Origin: Thalassobacillus devorans MSP14
Lineage (GTDB): Bacteria > Bacillota > Bacilli > Bacillales > Halobacillaceae
DNA length: 64,000 bases
Direction: 5' to 3'
NCBI RefSeq assembly: GCF_000496835.1
Contig: NZ_KI543236.1
Location: 1,592,773-1,656,772 of the forward strand
This document shows, in pieces, positions 8,507 to 17,497 of this stretch; the first letter of the stretch is position 1; each line of letters begins with the position of its first letter. The translations under genes and the position numbers were made by a program. Under the pieces are notes generated by a model. The model saw only the letters and a list, made by a program, of their open reading frames with translations. It was not told where the DNA came from and ran no database searches.

Positions 8507-9319
8507 ATGATTTGGGGAGTCATTGGGACCGGAAACATGGGAACGATTGTCATTGAATCATTGATTGAAAGCGGCTCACTGGAAGCAACCGAAATGATCG
8601 TGACCAACCGATCTTTAGAAAAAGCTTATGACCTTAAACAAAGACATCCTGGTCTTGGAATAAAAAAAGAATTAGGTGACTTAATCGTTGAATCGGATAT
8701 CATCATGCTGTGTGTAAAGCCGCACGATATGAAAGAATTACTTACAGAAATAAAACCTTACATTAAAGATAGCCAGTGTGTAGTTTCTATTACGAGCCCT
8801 GTGGGGGTAGATGAACTGGAGAAAGCACTACCGTGCCAGGTAGCGAGAATTGTACCCTCCATCACGAACCGATCTTTTTCCGGAACAACGTTGATGAGTT
8901 TTGGCGAGTCTGTAAAACCTGAAATGAAAGCTTTATTGAAGCAAACATATAAATTCATTTCACGGCCGATTGAAATTGAGGAACCCTACATCAGAGTTTG
9001 CTCTGATATCGTTTCATGCGGGCCAGCTTTTATAAGTTTCTTGATGGAAAGGTGGATTGAAGCTGCCGGGGAGGTAGCTGGACTGCCTGAGGAAACAGCC
9101 ACAGAGTTAACTACAGAAATGCTGATCGGGTATGGGAGTTTACTGGCAAAAAATCATTATACCTTAGAAACATTAAGGAAGAAAGTAAGTGTTAAAGGTG
9201 GGGTCACCGGGGAAGGATTGATTGCGTTAGAACAAAATATCGGAGACTTATTCGAGAAGATGTTCCAGGCAACGCAAAAGAAGCATAAAGCGGATAAGTT
9301 AATGCTGAAGCAGGATTGA
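8507..9319 (+). CDS. comER: ComER, pyrroline-5-carboxylate reductase-like protein
   Basis: Member of the ProC/ComER family with an N-terminal Rossmann fold (VIGTGNMG at residues 5-12) and a C-terminal helical dimerisation domain containing the VKGGVTGEG loop. 270 residues. ComER is always divergent from comEA in bacilli. It is not needed for competence, and reports link it to sporulation and biofilm in some species. ATG follows AAAGGAGG. Catalytic activity as a proline enzyme is uncertain. Confidence 0.93.
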   Translation: MIWGVIGTGNMGTIVIESLIESGSLEATEMIVTNRSLEKAYDLKQRHPGLGIKKELGDLIVESDIIMLCVKPHDMKELLTEIKPYIKDSQCVVSITSPVGVDELEKALPCQVARIVPSITNRSFSGTTLMSFGESVKPEMKALLKQTYKFISRPIEIEEPYIRVCSDIVSCGPAFISFLMERWIEAAGEVAGLPEETATELTTEMLIGYGSLLAKNHYTLETLRKKVSVKGGVTGEGLIALEQNIGDLFEKMFQATQKKHKADKLMLKQD

Positions 9320-9372
9320 AGTCCTTATATATAATATTACCTTATGCCTCCTAAGATGCATAGCGGAAATTT

Positions 9373-9412
9373 AAAAATCACAGGAGATCACTGTCATCTC
9401 CTGTGATTCATT
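9373..9412. terminator. Bidirectional terminator between comER and yqeM
   Basis: Perfect 13-base arms (AATCACAGGAGAT, 9376-9388; ATCTCCTGTGATT, 9396-9408) around a 7-base loop. The right arm overlaps the yqeM stop codon. Confidence 0.85.
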
Positions 9413-10145
9413 TTCTCTTACATATAAAAAACAAACGATCGCCATCTGCATCATTATGTACCGGTTCCCGGTTTAAATCCGCATAAATTGCCATGATTAT
9501 AAAACCTGCCGCATGCAACTCTTTTTTCAAACGATCCATCCTGTAACCTCGCTGGGTGTGATATTCATCAAAACGTTTATAAGAACCCTCAGGTTTTTGT
9601 ATAAAAAAAGTCAAGTCATGGACAAAAGTATCTGCTTGCTCCCCATGTTCGCAAAACCAAATATAGGTTGTTTCATCATAAACTTCTGCAAAAGTTTTCC
9701 CGGCCATACTTTGTTGCAGATGGCTAAGCGAGTGCACATCAAAAATAAAAGTTCCACCAGGCTTCAGAATATTATATGTTTGCCTGAAGACAGCCTTTAA
9801 ATCCTCCAGGGAAGTGATGTAATTAAGGACATCAAAATAACTGATCACTGTATCATAGTCTTTTAAACCGGCCAGATTGCGTATATCCTGATGCAGCCAA
9901 TGAATCCTTGTGTGAGAAGGTGTCTTATGGTTAGCGATCGCAAGCATATCTTCTGAAAGATCGACACCCGTCATTTGATATCCCTTTTCAGCCAGACGAA
10001 TAGTAATTTCCCCGGTTCCGCACCCCATATCCAACATATGGATCCCTGAAGCATGATCTTCTGTAAAGGAAACCCACTCGTCATATGGCACATCCTGCAT
10101 CAAAAGATCATAAACGGAGGCCATTTCACCATAGGACATGGGCAC
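9408..10145 (-). CDS. yqeM: Class I SAM-dependent methyltransferase YqeM
   Basis: The 245-residue protein carries a Rossmann methyltransferase fold: SAM-binding motif I MLDMGCGTGEITIRLAEKG (about 37-56), motif II VDLSEDMLAIA, and YFDVLNYI in the substrate half. The substrate is unknown. It closes the yqeG-yqeM operon, its start codon abutting the rsfS stop. The operon's theme of ribosome maturation hints at an RNA or ribosomal target, but this is inference only. Confidence 0.9.
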   Translation of the reverse strand: MPMSYGEMASVYDLLMQDVPYDEWVSFTEDHASGIHMLDMGCGTGEITIRLAEKGYQMTGVDLSEDMLAIANHKTPSHTRIHWLHQDIRNLAGLKDYDTVISYFDVLNYITSLEDLKAVFRQTYNILKPGGTFIFDVHSLSHLQQSMAGKTFAEVYDETTYIWFCEHGEQADTFVHDLTFFIQKPEGSYKRFDEYHTQRGYRMDRLKKELHAAGFIIMAIYADLNREPVHNDADGDRLFFICKRK

Positions 10146-10514
10146 TCAGACGCTTTCAATCGCAACGGTCGGAGCATCTCCCCATAACCGTTCTAAATTA
10201 TAATAATTTCGCTCGTCCTTATGGAAAATGTGGCAGATAACACCGTTCAAGTCGACAAGAATCCAACGAGCTTGTTCAAAACCTTCAATCCTTGTAACAG
10301 ATAACCCTGCTTCTTCCGCTTTTTCTTTTACTTCACGAGCAATAGCCTGAACCTGCCGTTCATTTGAACCCTCGCAGATCAAAAAATAATCGGCGATAAG
10401 AGATACTTCTCCCATATCCAATACGACAATATCTTCCGCTCGTTTATCATCACATGCTTGTGCAGCAAGTATCATCAATTCTTTACTATCCATCTTCAAA
10501 CCCCTCCATTTCAT
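10146..10514 (-). CDS. rsfS: Ribosomal silencing factor RsfS
   Basis: Binds L14 of the 50S subunit and blocks joining to 30S under starvation. The 122-residue product shows the family pattern: ADYFLICEGSNERQVQAIAREVKEK and WILVDLNGVICHIFHKDERNYYNLERLW. An in-frame ATG at residue 8 (MDSKELMILAAQACD) is an equally good start with GGAGGGGT upstream; the longer form overlaps yqeK by four bases. Confidence 0.94.
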   Translation of the reverse strand: MKWRGLKMDSKELMILAAQACDDKRAEDIVVLDMGEVSLIADYFLICEGSNERQVQAIAREVKEKAEEAGLSVTRIEGFEQARWILVDLNGVICHIFHKDERNYYNLERLWGDAPTVAIESV

Positions 10515-11089
10515 CTATGGGTGATTGTATTTATTAAATGATTATAGTTATGAAGTGTATCCGGATAAACTTTTTGTCCTTTGGACATTAAGAAGAAAAT
10601 CGTGTTCTGTGCAGCCTGAAGACATGCTTTATCCAAATTCTCCTGTGCTGTTTCCCGCACCTCATCAATACCTGGAAACTTTCTCCCCGGCTCTATATAA
10701 TCGGCCAGAAATAGTACTTTATCTAATAGACTCATATTTGCTTTACCAGTTGTATGACAGGTAATGGCTGCAGCGACTTCCGCATCATCAAGACCTGCTT
10801 CTTTTTCAAGTAACAATGCTCCTACAGGCCCATGCCACAATTCATGATGATAATGTAATAAATCCTTCGGCAGACGTTGGTCAGCTTTGATCCACCGCTT
10901 CATTTCTTCTTTGTTTCGATACTTTGCATAATCATGTAAGATGGCAGCCCGCTCGGCTTTTTCCACATCAGCACCATACATTTCAGCCAGTTTCACTGCT
11001 GTATCTGCTACCCGGATGGTATGTTCAAAACGCTCTTTTTTTAATTTAGCTTTTACAAGTTGCAGTGCCGTATCACGGTCAAGATTCAT
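10511..11089 (-). CDS. yqeK: HD-domain diadenosine tetraphosphate hydrolase YqeK
   Basis: The HD superfamily protein (192 residues) shows metal-binding residues in RFEHTIRVADTAVKLA, ILHDYAKYRNKEE, HHELWHGPVG and the late LADYIEPGRKF. The family is reported to split Ap4A symmetrically to two ADP. The gene overlaps nadD by 11 bases, which suggests translational coupling. Confidence 0.93.
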   Translation of the reverse strand: MNLDRDTALQLVKAKLKKERFEHTIRVADTAVKLAEMYGADVEKAERAAILHDYAKYRNKEEMKRWIKADQRLPKDLLHYHHELWHGPVGALLLEKEAGLDDAEVAAAITCHTTGKANMSLLDKVLFLADYIEPGRKFPGIDEVRETAQENLDKACLQAAQNTIFFLMSKGQKVYPDTLHNYNHLINTITHR

Positions 11090-11645
11090 ATAATCGATGC
11101 TCCTTTATATATTCAATCACAGCATCGGGCGCTAAATACTTGATTTCCTGCCCCTGTTCTAAACGTTCCCTGATCATCGTTGAAGAAATTTCAATTACCG
11201 GAATCTCTACTTCCTTAATGGAATAAGGACTGCTTAATGGATATCCGCTGCGTTTCACTCCGACAAACTGGACAAGTTCTATCAGTTTATCGATAGCATG
11301 CCACTTTGGCAAATATTCTACCATGTCTCCTCCGATAATGAAATAAAAGGAAGTATCCGGGTACCTTTGTTTCAATTGGCTGATGGTATCATAGGTATAG
11401 GATTTACCATTTCTTCGTAATTCAATATCATTAATAGAAAAATGGTCATTACCAGCCGTGGCAGCCTTTACCATCTCGAGCCGATCCCGATTGTCTGCAT
11501 TGGCATTGTCTTTATGTGGCGGTTGATTAGATGGAATGAACCAGACCTCATCCAGATTTAAGCTTTGATAAACCTCCTCGGCAATAATCAAATGACCCAG
11601 ATGAGGAGGATCAAATGTACCTCCCAGAATTCCAACACGCTTCAT
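11079..11645 (-). CDS. nadD: Nicotinate-nucleotide adenylyltransferase
   Basis: Joins ATP and nicotinate mononucleotide to make deamido-NAD. 188 residues with the nucleotidyltransferase motif GGTFDPPHLGH (8-18) and the second ATP-binding motif ISSTMIRERL near residue 155. Full length. It lies between yqeI and yqeK. Confidence 0.96.
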   Translation of the reverse strand: MKRVGILGGTFDPPHLGHLIIAEEVYQSLNLDEVWFIPSNQPPHKDNANADNRDRLEMVKAATAGNDHFSINDIELRRNGKSYTYDTISQLKQRYPDTSFYFIIGGDMVEYLPKWHAIDKLIELVQFVGVKRSGYPLSSPYSIKEVEIPVIEISSTMIRERLEQGQEIKYLAPDAVIEYIKEHRLYES

Positions 11646-11660
11646 ATAACCCTCCCCTTA

Positions 11661-11951
11661 TTAAGGAAGTTCAATTTGTTTGTTTTCCTCTGATTCTTTA
11701 TATAACACAATCGTATTTCCTATGACTTGGACAAGTTCCGCCCCGGTACCTGTTACCAATTCTTCTGCCACTTCATTTTTGTCCTCCATACAATTTTGAA
11801 GGACGCTGACTTTAAGTAGTTCTCTTTTTTCCAGAGCGTCGTCAATCTGAGCAATCATATTTTCATTGACACCGGTTTTTCCAACTTGAAAAATCGGATT
11901 CATATGATGAGCTTGAGCACGCAAATAACGCTTTTGTTTTCCTGTAAGCAT
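11661..11951 (-). CDS. yqeI: YhbY/CRM-domain RNA-binding protein
   Basis: The 96-residue CRM-domain protein is associated with pre-50S particles. It has the GxxG-type RNA-binding loop in VGKTGVNENM (about 24-33) and starts LTGKQKRYLRAQAHHMNPI as typical for YhbY. It sits between aroE and nadD in the operon, consistent with the ribosome theme. Confidence 0.93.
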   Translation of the reverse strand: MLTGKQKRYLRAQAHHMNPIFQVGKTGVNENMIAQIDDALEKRELLKVSVLQNCMEDKNEVAEELVTGTGAELVQVIGNTIVLYKESEENKQIELP

Positions 11952-11955
11952 GAGT

Positions 11956-12789
11956 TTATGCTCCTTTCAAATGTGCTTCCAGTGTTTCTAGCAGTCCTTG
12001 TTCATCCAACGAGGCTCCTGTCCAGATTTCAAAGGCATACACCGCTTGGTAAAGCAGCATTTCGTGGCCCTGATGGATCCTTGCCCCTTTTTCCGACGCT
12101 TCCTTCAGAAAAGCTGTCATTAATGGCTGATAGACTATATCACTGACAATTGTACCTTCACGAATATTCTCCAGGGAAATAATTTGCTGTTCTGTATGAG
12201 GTTTCATTCCAACAGTTGTCGTTTGAATGATTAGATCATAATCAGCTACATGATTTTCAGCTTCTGCAAGTGAAAGTATTCCACTTCGTTTGGTTTTATC
12301 ATTGCCTTTCGTCATTTCTTTAACACGAGCTGATGTACGATTCGCAATGTCTATATTTTCAAATCCCGCATGTACTAAGGTATAAAAAATACCCTTCGCG
12401 GCACCACCTGCACCCAGGATTAAAATATTAATGTCAGAGCTGGATATATCCGGGTATTTGACCTTTAAAGAATTCAGAAACCCTTTCCCATCGGTATTAA
12501 ACCCTGTCCATTGACCATTCTCCACTTTGACTGTGTTCACTGCACCGATCAATTCAGCTTGTGTGTCAACGTCATCCAGTTCCATCATGATCTTCTGCTT
12601 GAATGGGACTGTTACATTAAATCCGTTCAATCCTTCTTTCCTCAAGAGTTCCACTTGTTCAGTAAAACTCCCTGGTTCCAACTCATATAAATTATATTCC
12701 CCAGATATATTCGCTTGTTGCAACAATTGATTATGGATCCATGGGGACAACGAGTGCTTGATGGGATTGCCTATCAAACCTAGCTTCAT
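11956..12789 (-). CDS. aroE: Shikimate dehydrogenase
   Basis: NADPH-dependent reduction of 3-dehydroshikimate to shikimate. 277 residues with an N-terminal substrate domain (GNPIKHSLSPWIHN; FNVTVPFKQKIM including the catalytic Lys) and a nucleotide-binding domain with the GAGGAAKGI glycine loop (about 128-136) followed by NRTSAR. Full length, 17 bases from yqeH. Confidence 0.96.
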   Translation of the reverse strand: MKLGLIGNPIKHSLSPWIHNQLLQQANISGEYNLYELEPGSFTEQVELLRKEGLNGFNVTVPFKQKIMMELDDVDTQAELIGAVNTVKVENGQWTGFNTDGKGFLNSLKVKYPDISSSDINILILGAGGAAKGIFYTLVHAGFENIDIANRTSARVKEMTKGNDKTKRSGILSLAEAENHVADYDLIIQTTTVGMKPHTEQQIISLENIREGTIVSDIVYQPLMTAFLKEASEKGARIHQGHEMLLYQAVYAFEIWTGASLDEQGLLETLEAHLKGA

Positions 12790-12805
12790 AAATCTACACC
12801 CCTTA

Positions 12806-13909
12806 TTATATTAAAGATTCCCTTAAAGATACTTTAACCCCTTGAGGAGTATGGACCGTTACTGATACAGGTCCCTCTGGTACAGTAATCCATCCTAAAC
12901 CGGAAATTACGATATCCGTTTTATCTTCTGCTATTCTATACGAAGCAGGCTTCAATTCGGGTAATCGTTTAAGGGTTGTTTCATCAGGAGGTGACAAAAG
13001 TTCTCCTAAGTGATTATGATATAGTTCATCCGCTTTCTCCAGCTTAGTTCGGTGGATTGGCAAGTCATTGGACACATAGCAAATGAATGAGCTCCTATCC
13101 CCTTCATCAAAGTCCATGCGTACCAGCCCGCCAAAGAATAGTGTTTGTTTATCATTAAGTTGAAAAACCATAGGCTTTATTTCTTTTTTAGGTGTAATCC
13201 GCTTCAAGTCCTTGTCAGAAAGATAGTGAGCGATTTGATGACGGTGAATTACTCCTGGCGTATCGAAAAGTGATGAACCATCATCAAGGGGAACATCGAT
13301 GAAACCAAGAGTCGTACCAGGAAAATAAGAGGTAGTGATAGCATCACTCACTCCATGTGTTCGACTGATCAAACGATTAATAAAGGTAGACTTTCCTACA
13401 TTAGTGGTGCCTACGATATAGACGTCCTTTCCATTTCTCATACGATCAATGACTGAGGACAATTCTTCAATCCCCTGCCCCCTGGCAGCTGAGATCAATT
13501 GAACATCTTCTACTTTCATTCCTAATTCTTTTGAAGCCCGGCGAAGCCATTGTCTGACTTTATTATGATTGACTGACTTCGGAAGCAAATCCATTTTATT
13601 GCCAACCAATAAAATAGGATTGTTCCCTGTTAAGCGTGCCAGCCCAGGTATGAAACTTCCATTGAAATCAAATATATCAATTAAATTGACAATAAGGCTG
13701 TCAGTTTCAGATATTTGATGCAACATTTGTAAAAAGTCGTCATCCTGATAAGGTACATCCTGTACTTCGTTATAATTTTTCAAGCGGAAACACCGCTTGC
13801 AAATCACTTCTTCCCTTTCTAACGCAGAAGCAGGCGCAAATCCCGGCTGATCAGGGTGTTCCGTCTGTATTTGGACGCCGCATCCCTGGCATATGATTTC
13901 CTTATTCAA
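12806..13909 (-). CDS. yqeH: Ribosome biogenesis GTPase YqeH
   Basis: Circularly permuted GTPase needed for 30S assembly. 367 residues: an N-terminal zinc finger (Cys7, Cys10, Cys37, Cys40), then G4 NKMD (104-107) and G5 SAARG (about 140) ahead of G1 GTTNVGKST (167-175) and G3 DTPG (216-219), which is the permuted order, then a C-terminal RNA-binding region. Starts three bases after yqeG. Confidence 0.96.
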   Translation of the reverse strand: MNKEIICQGCGVQIQTEHPDQPGFAPASALEREEVICKRCFRLKNYNEVQDVPYQDDDFLQMLHQISETDSLIVNLIDIFDFNGSFIPGLARLTGNNPILLVGNKMDLLPKSVNHNKVRQWLRRASKELGMKVEDVQLISAARGQGIEELSSVIDRMRNGKDVYIVGTTNVGKSTFINRLISRTHGVSDAITTSYFPGTTLGFIDVPLDDGSSLFDTPGVIHRHQIAHYLSDKDLKRITPKKEIKPMVFQLNDKQTLFFGGLVRMDFDEGDRSSFICYVSNDLPIHRTKLEKADELYHNHLGELLSPPDETTLKRLPELKPASYRIAEDKTDIVISGLGWITVPEGPVSVTVHTPQGVKVSLRESLI

Positions 13910-13912
13910 TCT

Positions 13913-14437
13913 TTATTCCTCCCAAGTCAGTTTACCTTTTTTTCTCATCCACTTCAGAATCCTGCGCTCAACTTTCCGATTCAAACGTGTGAAGAAGCCA
14001 TCCGTTTCTACAATCGGAACAACTAAGATAGTATGAAATCCTGCAAAGTTTCCTCCAAGAACGTCAGTGAGCAACTGGTCGCCGACGACCACGATCTCTT
14101 CTTTGTTCATTTCCATTTGCTTCTGTGCTTTTTTAAAAGCATAGGACAAAGGCTTTCTCGCACTGTAAATGAAACTGGTATCCAATGGCTGGGAAAAAAC
14201 CCGAACCCGCTCTTGCTTATTATTTGAAGTAATTGTCACCTTGATTCCATGCTCATCCATGACCTTGAACCACTGGAGGATTTCTGGTGTAGCTTCAGGA
14301 ACATCCCAAGCTACTAAGGTGTTATCCAAATCTGTAATAATACCCTTAATCCCCCGTGCTTTTAAATCTTCAGGTTTAATTTCAAATATACTGTCTACAT
14401 GTTCATTCGGTAAGAATTTATTGAACAACCCATTCAC
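13913..14437 (-). CDS. yqeG: HAD-superfamily phosphatase YqeG
   Basis: HAD subfamily IIIA protein of 174 residues. Motif I DLDNTLVAWD carries the Asp nucleophile (about 37-46), motif II is TSNNKQ, and GDQLLTDVLGGN is the acidic motif IV. The physiological substrate is unknown; the family includes phosphatidylglycerophosphate phosphatases. First gene of the yqe operon; start preceded by GAGGTGA. Confidence 0.93.
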   Translation of the reverse strand: MNGLFNKFLPNEHVDSIFEIKPEDLKARGIKGIITDLDNTLVAWDVPEATPEILQWFKVMDEHGIKVTITSNNKQERVRVFSQPLDTSFIYSARKPLSYAFKKAQKQMEMNKEEIVVVGDQLLTDVLGGNFAGFHTILVVPIVETDGFFTRLNRKVERRILKWMRKKGKLTWEE

Positions 14438-14559
14438 CTCATTCGCTATTTACCCGCACCTTTTTTACTCCTTACCCATCATATACAAATTCCACGCATG
14501 ATTCAAAGTAATTCGTATCATTCTAAAAATCGTTCGACAAATTACGTCAAAATCTCACC

Positions 14560-14660
14560 TGTGGATAAGTTTATGCACATTTTCCACATACCTTTGACAA
14601 TATTTCTATGAATAAACCAGCATTTATACACAAGTTATCTACATTTTGCTGTAGATAACT
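14560..14660. promoter_or_regulatory. Cluster of DnaA boxes upstream of sda
   Basis: Six DnaA-box-like 9-mers lie within 101 bases. TGTGGATAA (14560-14568), TTATGCACA (14571-14579) and TTATACACA (14624-14632) fit TTATNCACA on one strand or the other. TTTTCCACA (14580-14588), TTATCTACA (14635-14643) and TGTAGATAA (14650-14658) have one mismatch. The last two lie in an 11-base perfect inverted repeat (14633-14643/14650-14660). DnaA activation of sda is established in B. subtilis. Confidence 0.85.
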
Positions 14661-14746
14661 ACTCTGTTGTATGGGTGCAACTTTCATGGTAAAGTTGGGT
14701 TACCAAAGGAGATAGGATACGTTTTCGAAATTGATTACACCTGATT

Positions 14747-14779
14747 GGAGGTGAACGTCACGCTATTTTGTGACGCTAT
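14747..14779 (+). promoter_or_regulatory. sda ribosome binding site bridged by a hairpin
   Basis: A strong GGAGGTG (14747-14753) lies 26 bases before the sda ATG, too far for normal initiation. Between them CGTCAC (14756-14761) and GTGACG (14770-14775) form a perfect 6-base stem with an 8-base loop. Folding it leaves 2+4 bases, an effective spacing of about 6. An in-frame TGA at 14771 excludes any longer start. Confidence 0.6.
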
Positions 14780-14920
14780 ATGGAGCATTTGACTGATAAG
14801 CTGTTGATTGAATCCTACCAAAAAGCATTAGAACTGAACTTAAGTAAAGAGTTTATAGAATTGATTGAAGAAGAATTACATAGACGGTCCATACACCCTT
14901 CAATAAAAAAAACCAGCTGA
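14780..14920 (+). CDS. sda: Sporulation checkpoint peptide Sda
   Basis: Helical-hairpin inhibitor of the sporulation sensor kinase KinA that stops Spo0A phosphorelay when replication is perturbed. 46 residues, the same as B. subtilis Sda, with the core [20 protein letters not shown] followed by [15 protein letters not shown]. Flanked by DnaA boxes upstream and a strong terminator, so it is an independent unit, divergent from the yqe operon as in B. subtilis. Confidence 0.93.
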   Translation: MEHLTDKLLIESYQKALELNLSKEFIELIEEELHRRSIHPSIKKTS

Positions 14921-14937
14921 TAGAGGTAAAATTCCCC

Positions 14938-14980
14938 AATAACGCACTTTTGGCAACCAAAAGTGCGTTATTTTTATTTT
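14938..14980 (+). terminator. Terminator of sda
   Basis: Perfect 16-base arms (AATAACGCACTTTTGG, 14938-14953; CCAAAAGTGCGTTATT, 14957-14972) around a 3-base loop, then a T-rich run. Confidence 0.9.
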
Positions 14981-15059
14981 TAAAATTATTCCATGTTTCT
15001 TCTTATTTAATAAGACTATGGGACACACTAAAAGAAGATTATGAATTAGTTACATTTAG

Positions 15060-15089
15060 TTGAATAATCGTGTAATTTTTGATTACAAT
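15060..15089 (+). promoter_or_regulatory. Possible sigma-A promoter of the mrp operon
   Basis: TTGAAT (15060-15065) and TACAAT (15084-15089) are 18 bases apart, about 70 bases before the mrpA ribosome binding site. This is the best match in the gap; the -35 is weak. Confidence 0.4.
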
Positions 15090-15157
15090 TGAGTGACTAA
15101 GTTTCTATGATCAGTCCGTGCTAGACTTTTATATACATTAATCAGAGGAGGATCAGC

Positions 15158-17497
15158 TTGATGTTGTTTGCCGTTTTATTACCCTTCATAGCATCCATCT
15201 TCATCCCTTTTCTAGCTAAGATGAAGAACAGGATACATACTGGCATTTTCGTTACCCTAATACCTTTTATTGTCTTTCTTTACTTTATCCAATTCATAGG
15301 GGGAGGGTTTAAACCTGTAACCAGGAGTTATACCTGGATACCATCCTTAAATATGAATATGAACTTTTATTTGGATGGATTAAGCTTATTATTCGTTTTA
15401 TTGATAAGCGGTATTGGTACATTAGTGGCTTTCTATTCTATCTACTATCTGCATAAATCAGAGCAGCTTGGCAACTTTTATGTATATTTTTTAATATTCA
15501 TGGGGTCTATGCTCGGGGTAGTACTGTCGGATAATGTTTTTGTATTATACACCTTTTGGGAATTCACTTCTTTATCTTCCTTCTTGTTGATCGGTTATTG
15601 GAACCATCGCAGAGGTTCGCGATATGGTGCGTTGAAATCAATGCTCATTACTGTATTCGGGGGACTTAGCATGCTGGGTTCCCTTGTATTTATGTCTGTA
15701 ATCACTAACACAACCAGCATTCAACAGATGATTTCTCAAAAGAGTATCATTTTGAATCATGAATTTTTCCCTTTAATATTCGGGCTGTTATTATTAGGAG
15801 CATTTACTAAATCAGCCCAGTTTCCATTCCATATCTGGCTCCCGGATGCGATGGAAGCCCCTACACCAGTCAGTGCCTATCTTCATTCAGCTACGATGGT
15901 AAAGGCAGGTATCTATTTGGTAGCCCGTTATATTCCTATATTCGCTGAGTCTGAATGGTTCTTCATCGTTGTCAGCGGGTTTGGGATCTTCACGTTAATG
16001 TGGGCATCTTATATGGCTGTCCGCCAAACAGACCTGAAGGGGATACTGGCATTCTCTACCATCAGTCAGCTTGGTATGATTATGGCCATGCTCGGTTTCG
16101 GTACTAAAGCTGCTATCTTTGGGGCAGTGTTCCATATTCTTAACCACGCTACCTTTAAAGGGAGCCTGTTTATGGTGGCAGGTATCGTCGATCATGAAAC
16201 AGGGTCACGGGATATCCGTAAGCTTGGTGGATTAATGACCTTTATGCCGATTACAGCTACACTGGCTGTTCTGGCTACTTTCTCTATGGCAGGCTTTCCA
16301 CTGCCGTTTTTAAATGGGTTCTATAGTAAGGAAATGTTCTTTGGATCAACACTTGAATTTGAAGCCACAAACAATGCCCTGGCATCCTTTTTGCAGCAAG
16401 TATTACCATACCTTGCTGTGTTCGGCAGCATATTTACGTTTGTTTATTCCATGTACTTTTTCTTTGGTACTTTCCGGGGAAAAGCGAATGTTTCCGAGTT
16501 ACCAAAAAAGCCGCACGAAGCGCCTGTCGGAATGCTTATTTCTCCAGCAGTGCTGGTACTTGGTGTAATTATAATTGGTATATTCCCAGAATTAATCAAT
16601 AAACCTTTCCTCAGTCATGCTGCCGCTTCCATTTATGGAGGAGAGGTCGAAAAACATATCTATTTCTGGCATGGAATCAACTTGCCCTTAATCATGTCTA
16701 TGGCTGTTCTTGCTTTCGGAACCATCCTTGCGCTCACTCGAACAAAATGGGAGCCTGTTTACCGATTCATACCAGGACCATTAAGTATGAATAAAGTGTA
16801 TGATGGGTTGGTTAAACGTGCCGAAACCTATTCGGAAAAAATCACTAAAGGATATATGAATGGATCACTGGGCAGGTATTTCCGGTTAATTTTATCTGCC
16901 ATTCTGATCGTTACATTCAGCTTTATGATCATCACTGGAGGATTCAGTTTCAGCATGGAAAATACAGCCGAGTTTACCGCCATTGAATTGTTGGTTGCTA
17001 TCATGATGGTGGTTGCGTCCATAGGTACGATAGTGGCCAATAACCGGATCGCAGCAATCATTATTTTAGGTGTAGTCGGTTATGGACTTTCCATTTTATT
17101 TGTTATCTACCGTGCTCCTGATCTTGCCTTGACACAGTTGATTGTAGAAACTGTCACCGTGGCTTTATTCCTGATGGCGTTCAATCATTTGCCTAAACTT
17201 GAAGTCAGACAACAAGATTGGAGTACAAAAGCGCTGAACTTGATTATTTCCATAGGATTTGGAGCATTGATGACATTAGTAGCCATCTCTTCTCATAGCA
17301 GTAAATGGTTCGAATCCATTTCCACTTACTTTATCGAAAATTCATACAAGCTTGGTGGCGGAGATAATATTGTCAACGTGATACTGGTTGACATGCGTGG
17401 ATTGGATACTTTATTTGAGATCACTGTACTCGGTATCGCCGCACTAGGCATTTATGGAATGATTAAACTACGTAAAAATAAGAAGGGGGATGTATAA
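15158..17497 (+). CDS. mrpA: Mrp Na+/H+ antiporter subunit A
   Basis: Largest membrane subunit of the multisubunit cation/proton antiporter, homologous to NuoL of complex I. 779 residues: about 14 antiporter helices in the N-terminal two thirds, with the proton-channel signatures FWEFTSLSSFLLIGYW and PDAMEAPTPVSAYLHSATMVKAGIYL. Then come an MbhD/DUF4040-like segment (IYRAPDLALTQLIVETV) and an MbhE-like C-terminal segment (VNVILVDMRGLDTLFEITVLGIAALGIYGMIKL). No MrpB fusion is present. TTG at 15158 and ATG at 15161 are both within reach of GAGGAGG. Stop overlaps the mrpC start. Confidence 0.95.
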   Translation: MMLFAVLLPFIASIFIPFLAKMKNRIHTGIFVTLIPFIVFLYFIQFIGGGFKPVTRSYTWIPSLNMNMNFYLDGLSLLFVLLISGIGTLVAFYSIYYLHKSEQLGNFYVYFLIFMGSMLGVVLSDNVFVLYTFWEFTSLSSFLLIGYWNHRRGSRYGALKSMLITVFGGLSMLGSLVFMSVITNTTSIQQMISQKSIILNHEFFPLIFGLLLLGAFTKSAQFPFHIWLPDAMEAPTPVSAYLHSATMVKAGIYLVARYIPIFAESEWFFIVVSGFGIFTLMWASYMAVRQTDLKGILAFSTISQLGMIMAMLGFGTKAAIFGAVFHILNHATFKGSLFMVAGIVDHETGSRDIRKLGGLMTFMPITATLAVLATFSMAGFPLPFLNGFYSKEMFFGSTLEFEATNNALASFLQQVLPYLAVFGSIFTFVYSMYFFFGTFRGKANVSELPKKPHEAPVGMLISPAVLVLGVIIIGIFPELINKPFLSHAAASIYGGEVEKHIYFWHGINLPLIMSMAVLAFGTILALTRTKWEPVYRFIPGPLSMNKVYDGLVKRAETYSEKITKGYMNGSLGRYFRLILSAILIVTFSFMIITGGFSFSMENTAEFTAIELLVAIMMVVASIGTIVANNRIAAIIILGVVGYGLSILFVIYRAPDLALTQLIVETVTVALFLMAFNHLPKLEVRQQDWSTKALNLIISIGFGALMTLVAISSHSSKWFESISTYFIENSYKLGGGDNIVNVILVDMRGLDTLFEITVLGIAALGIYGMIKLRKNKKGDV

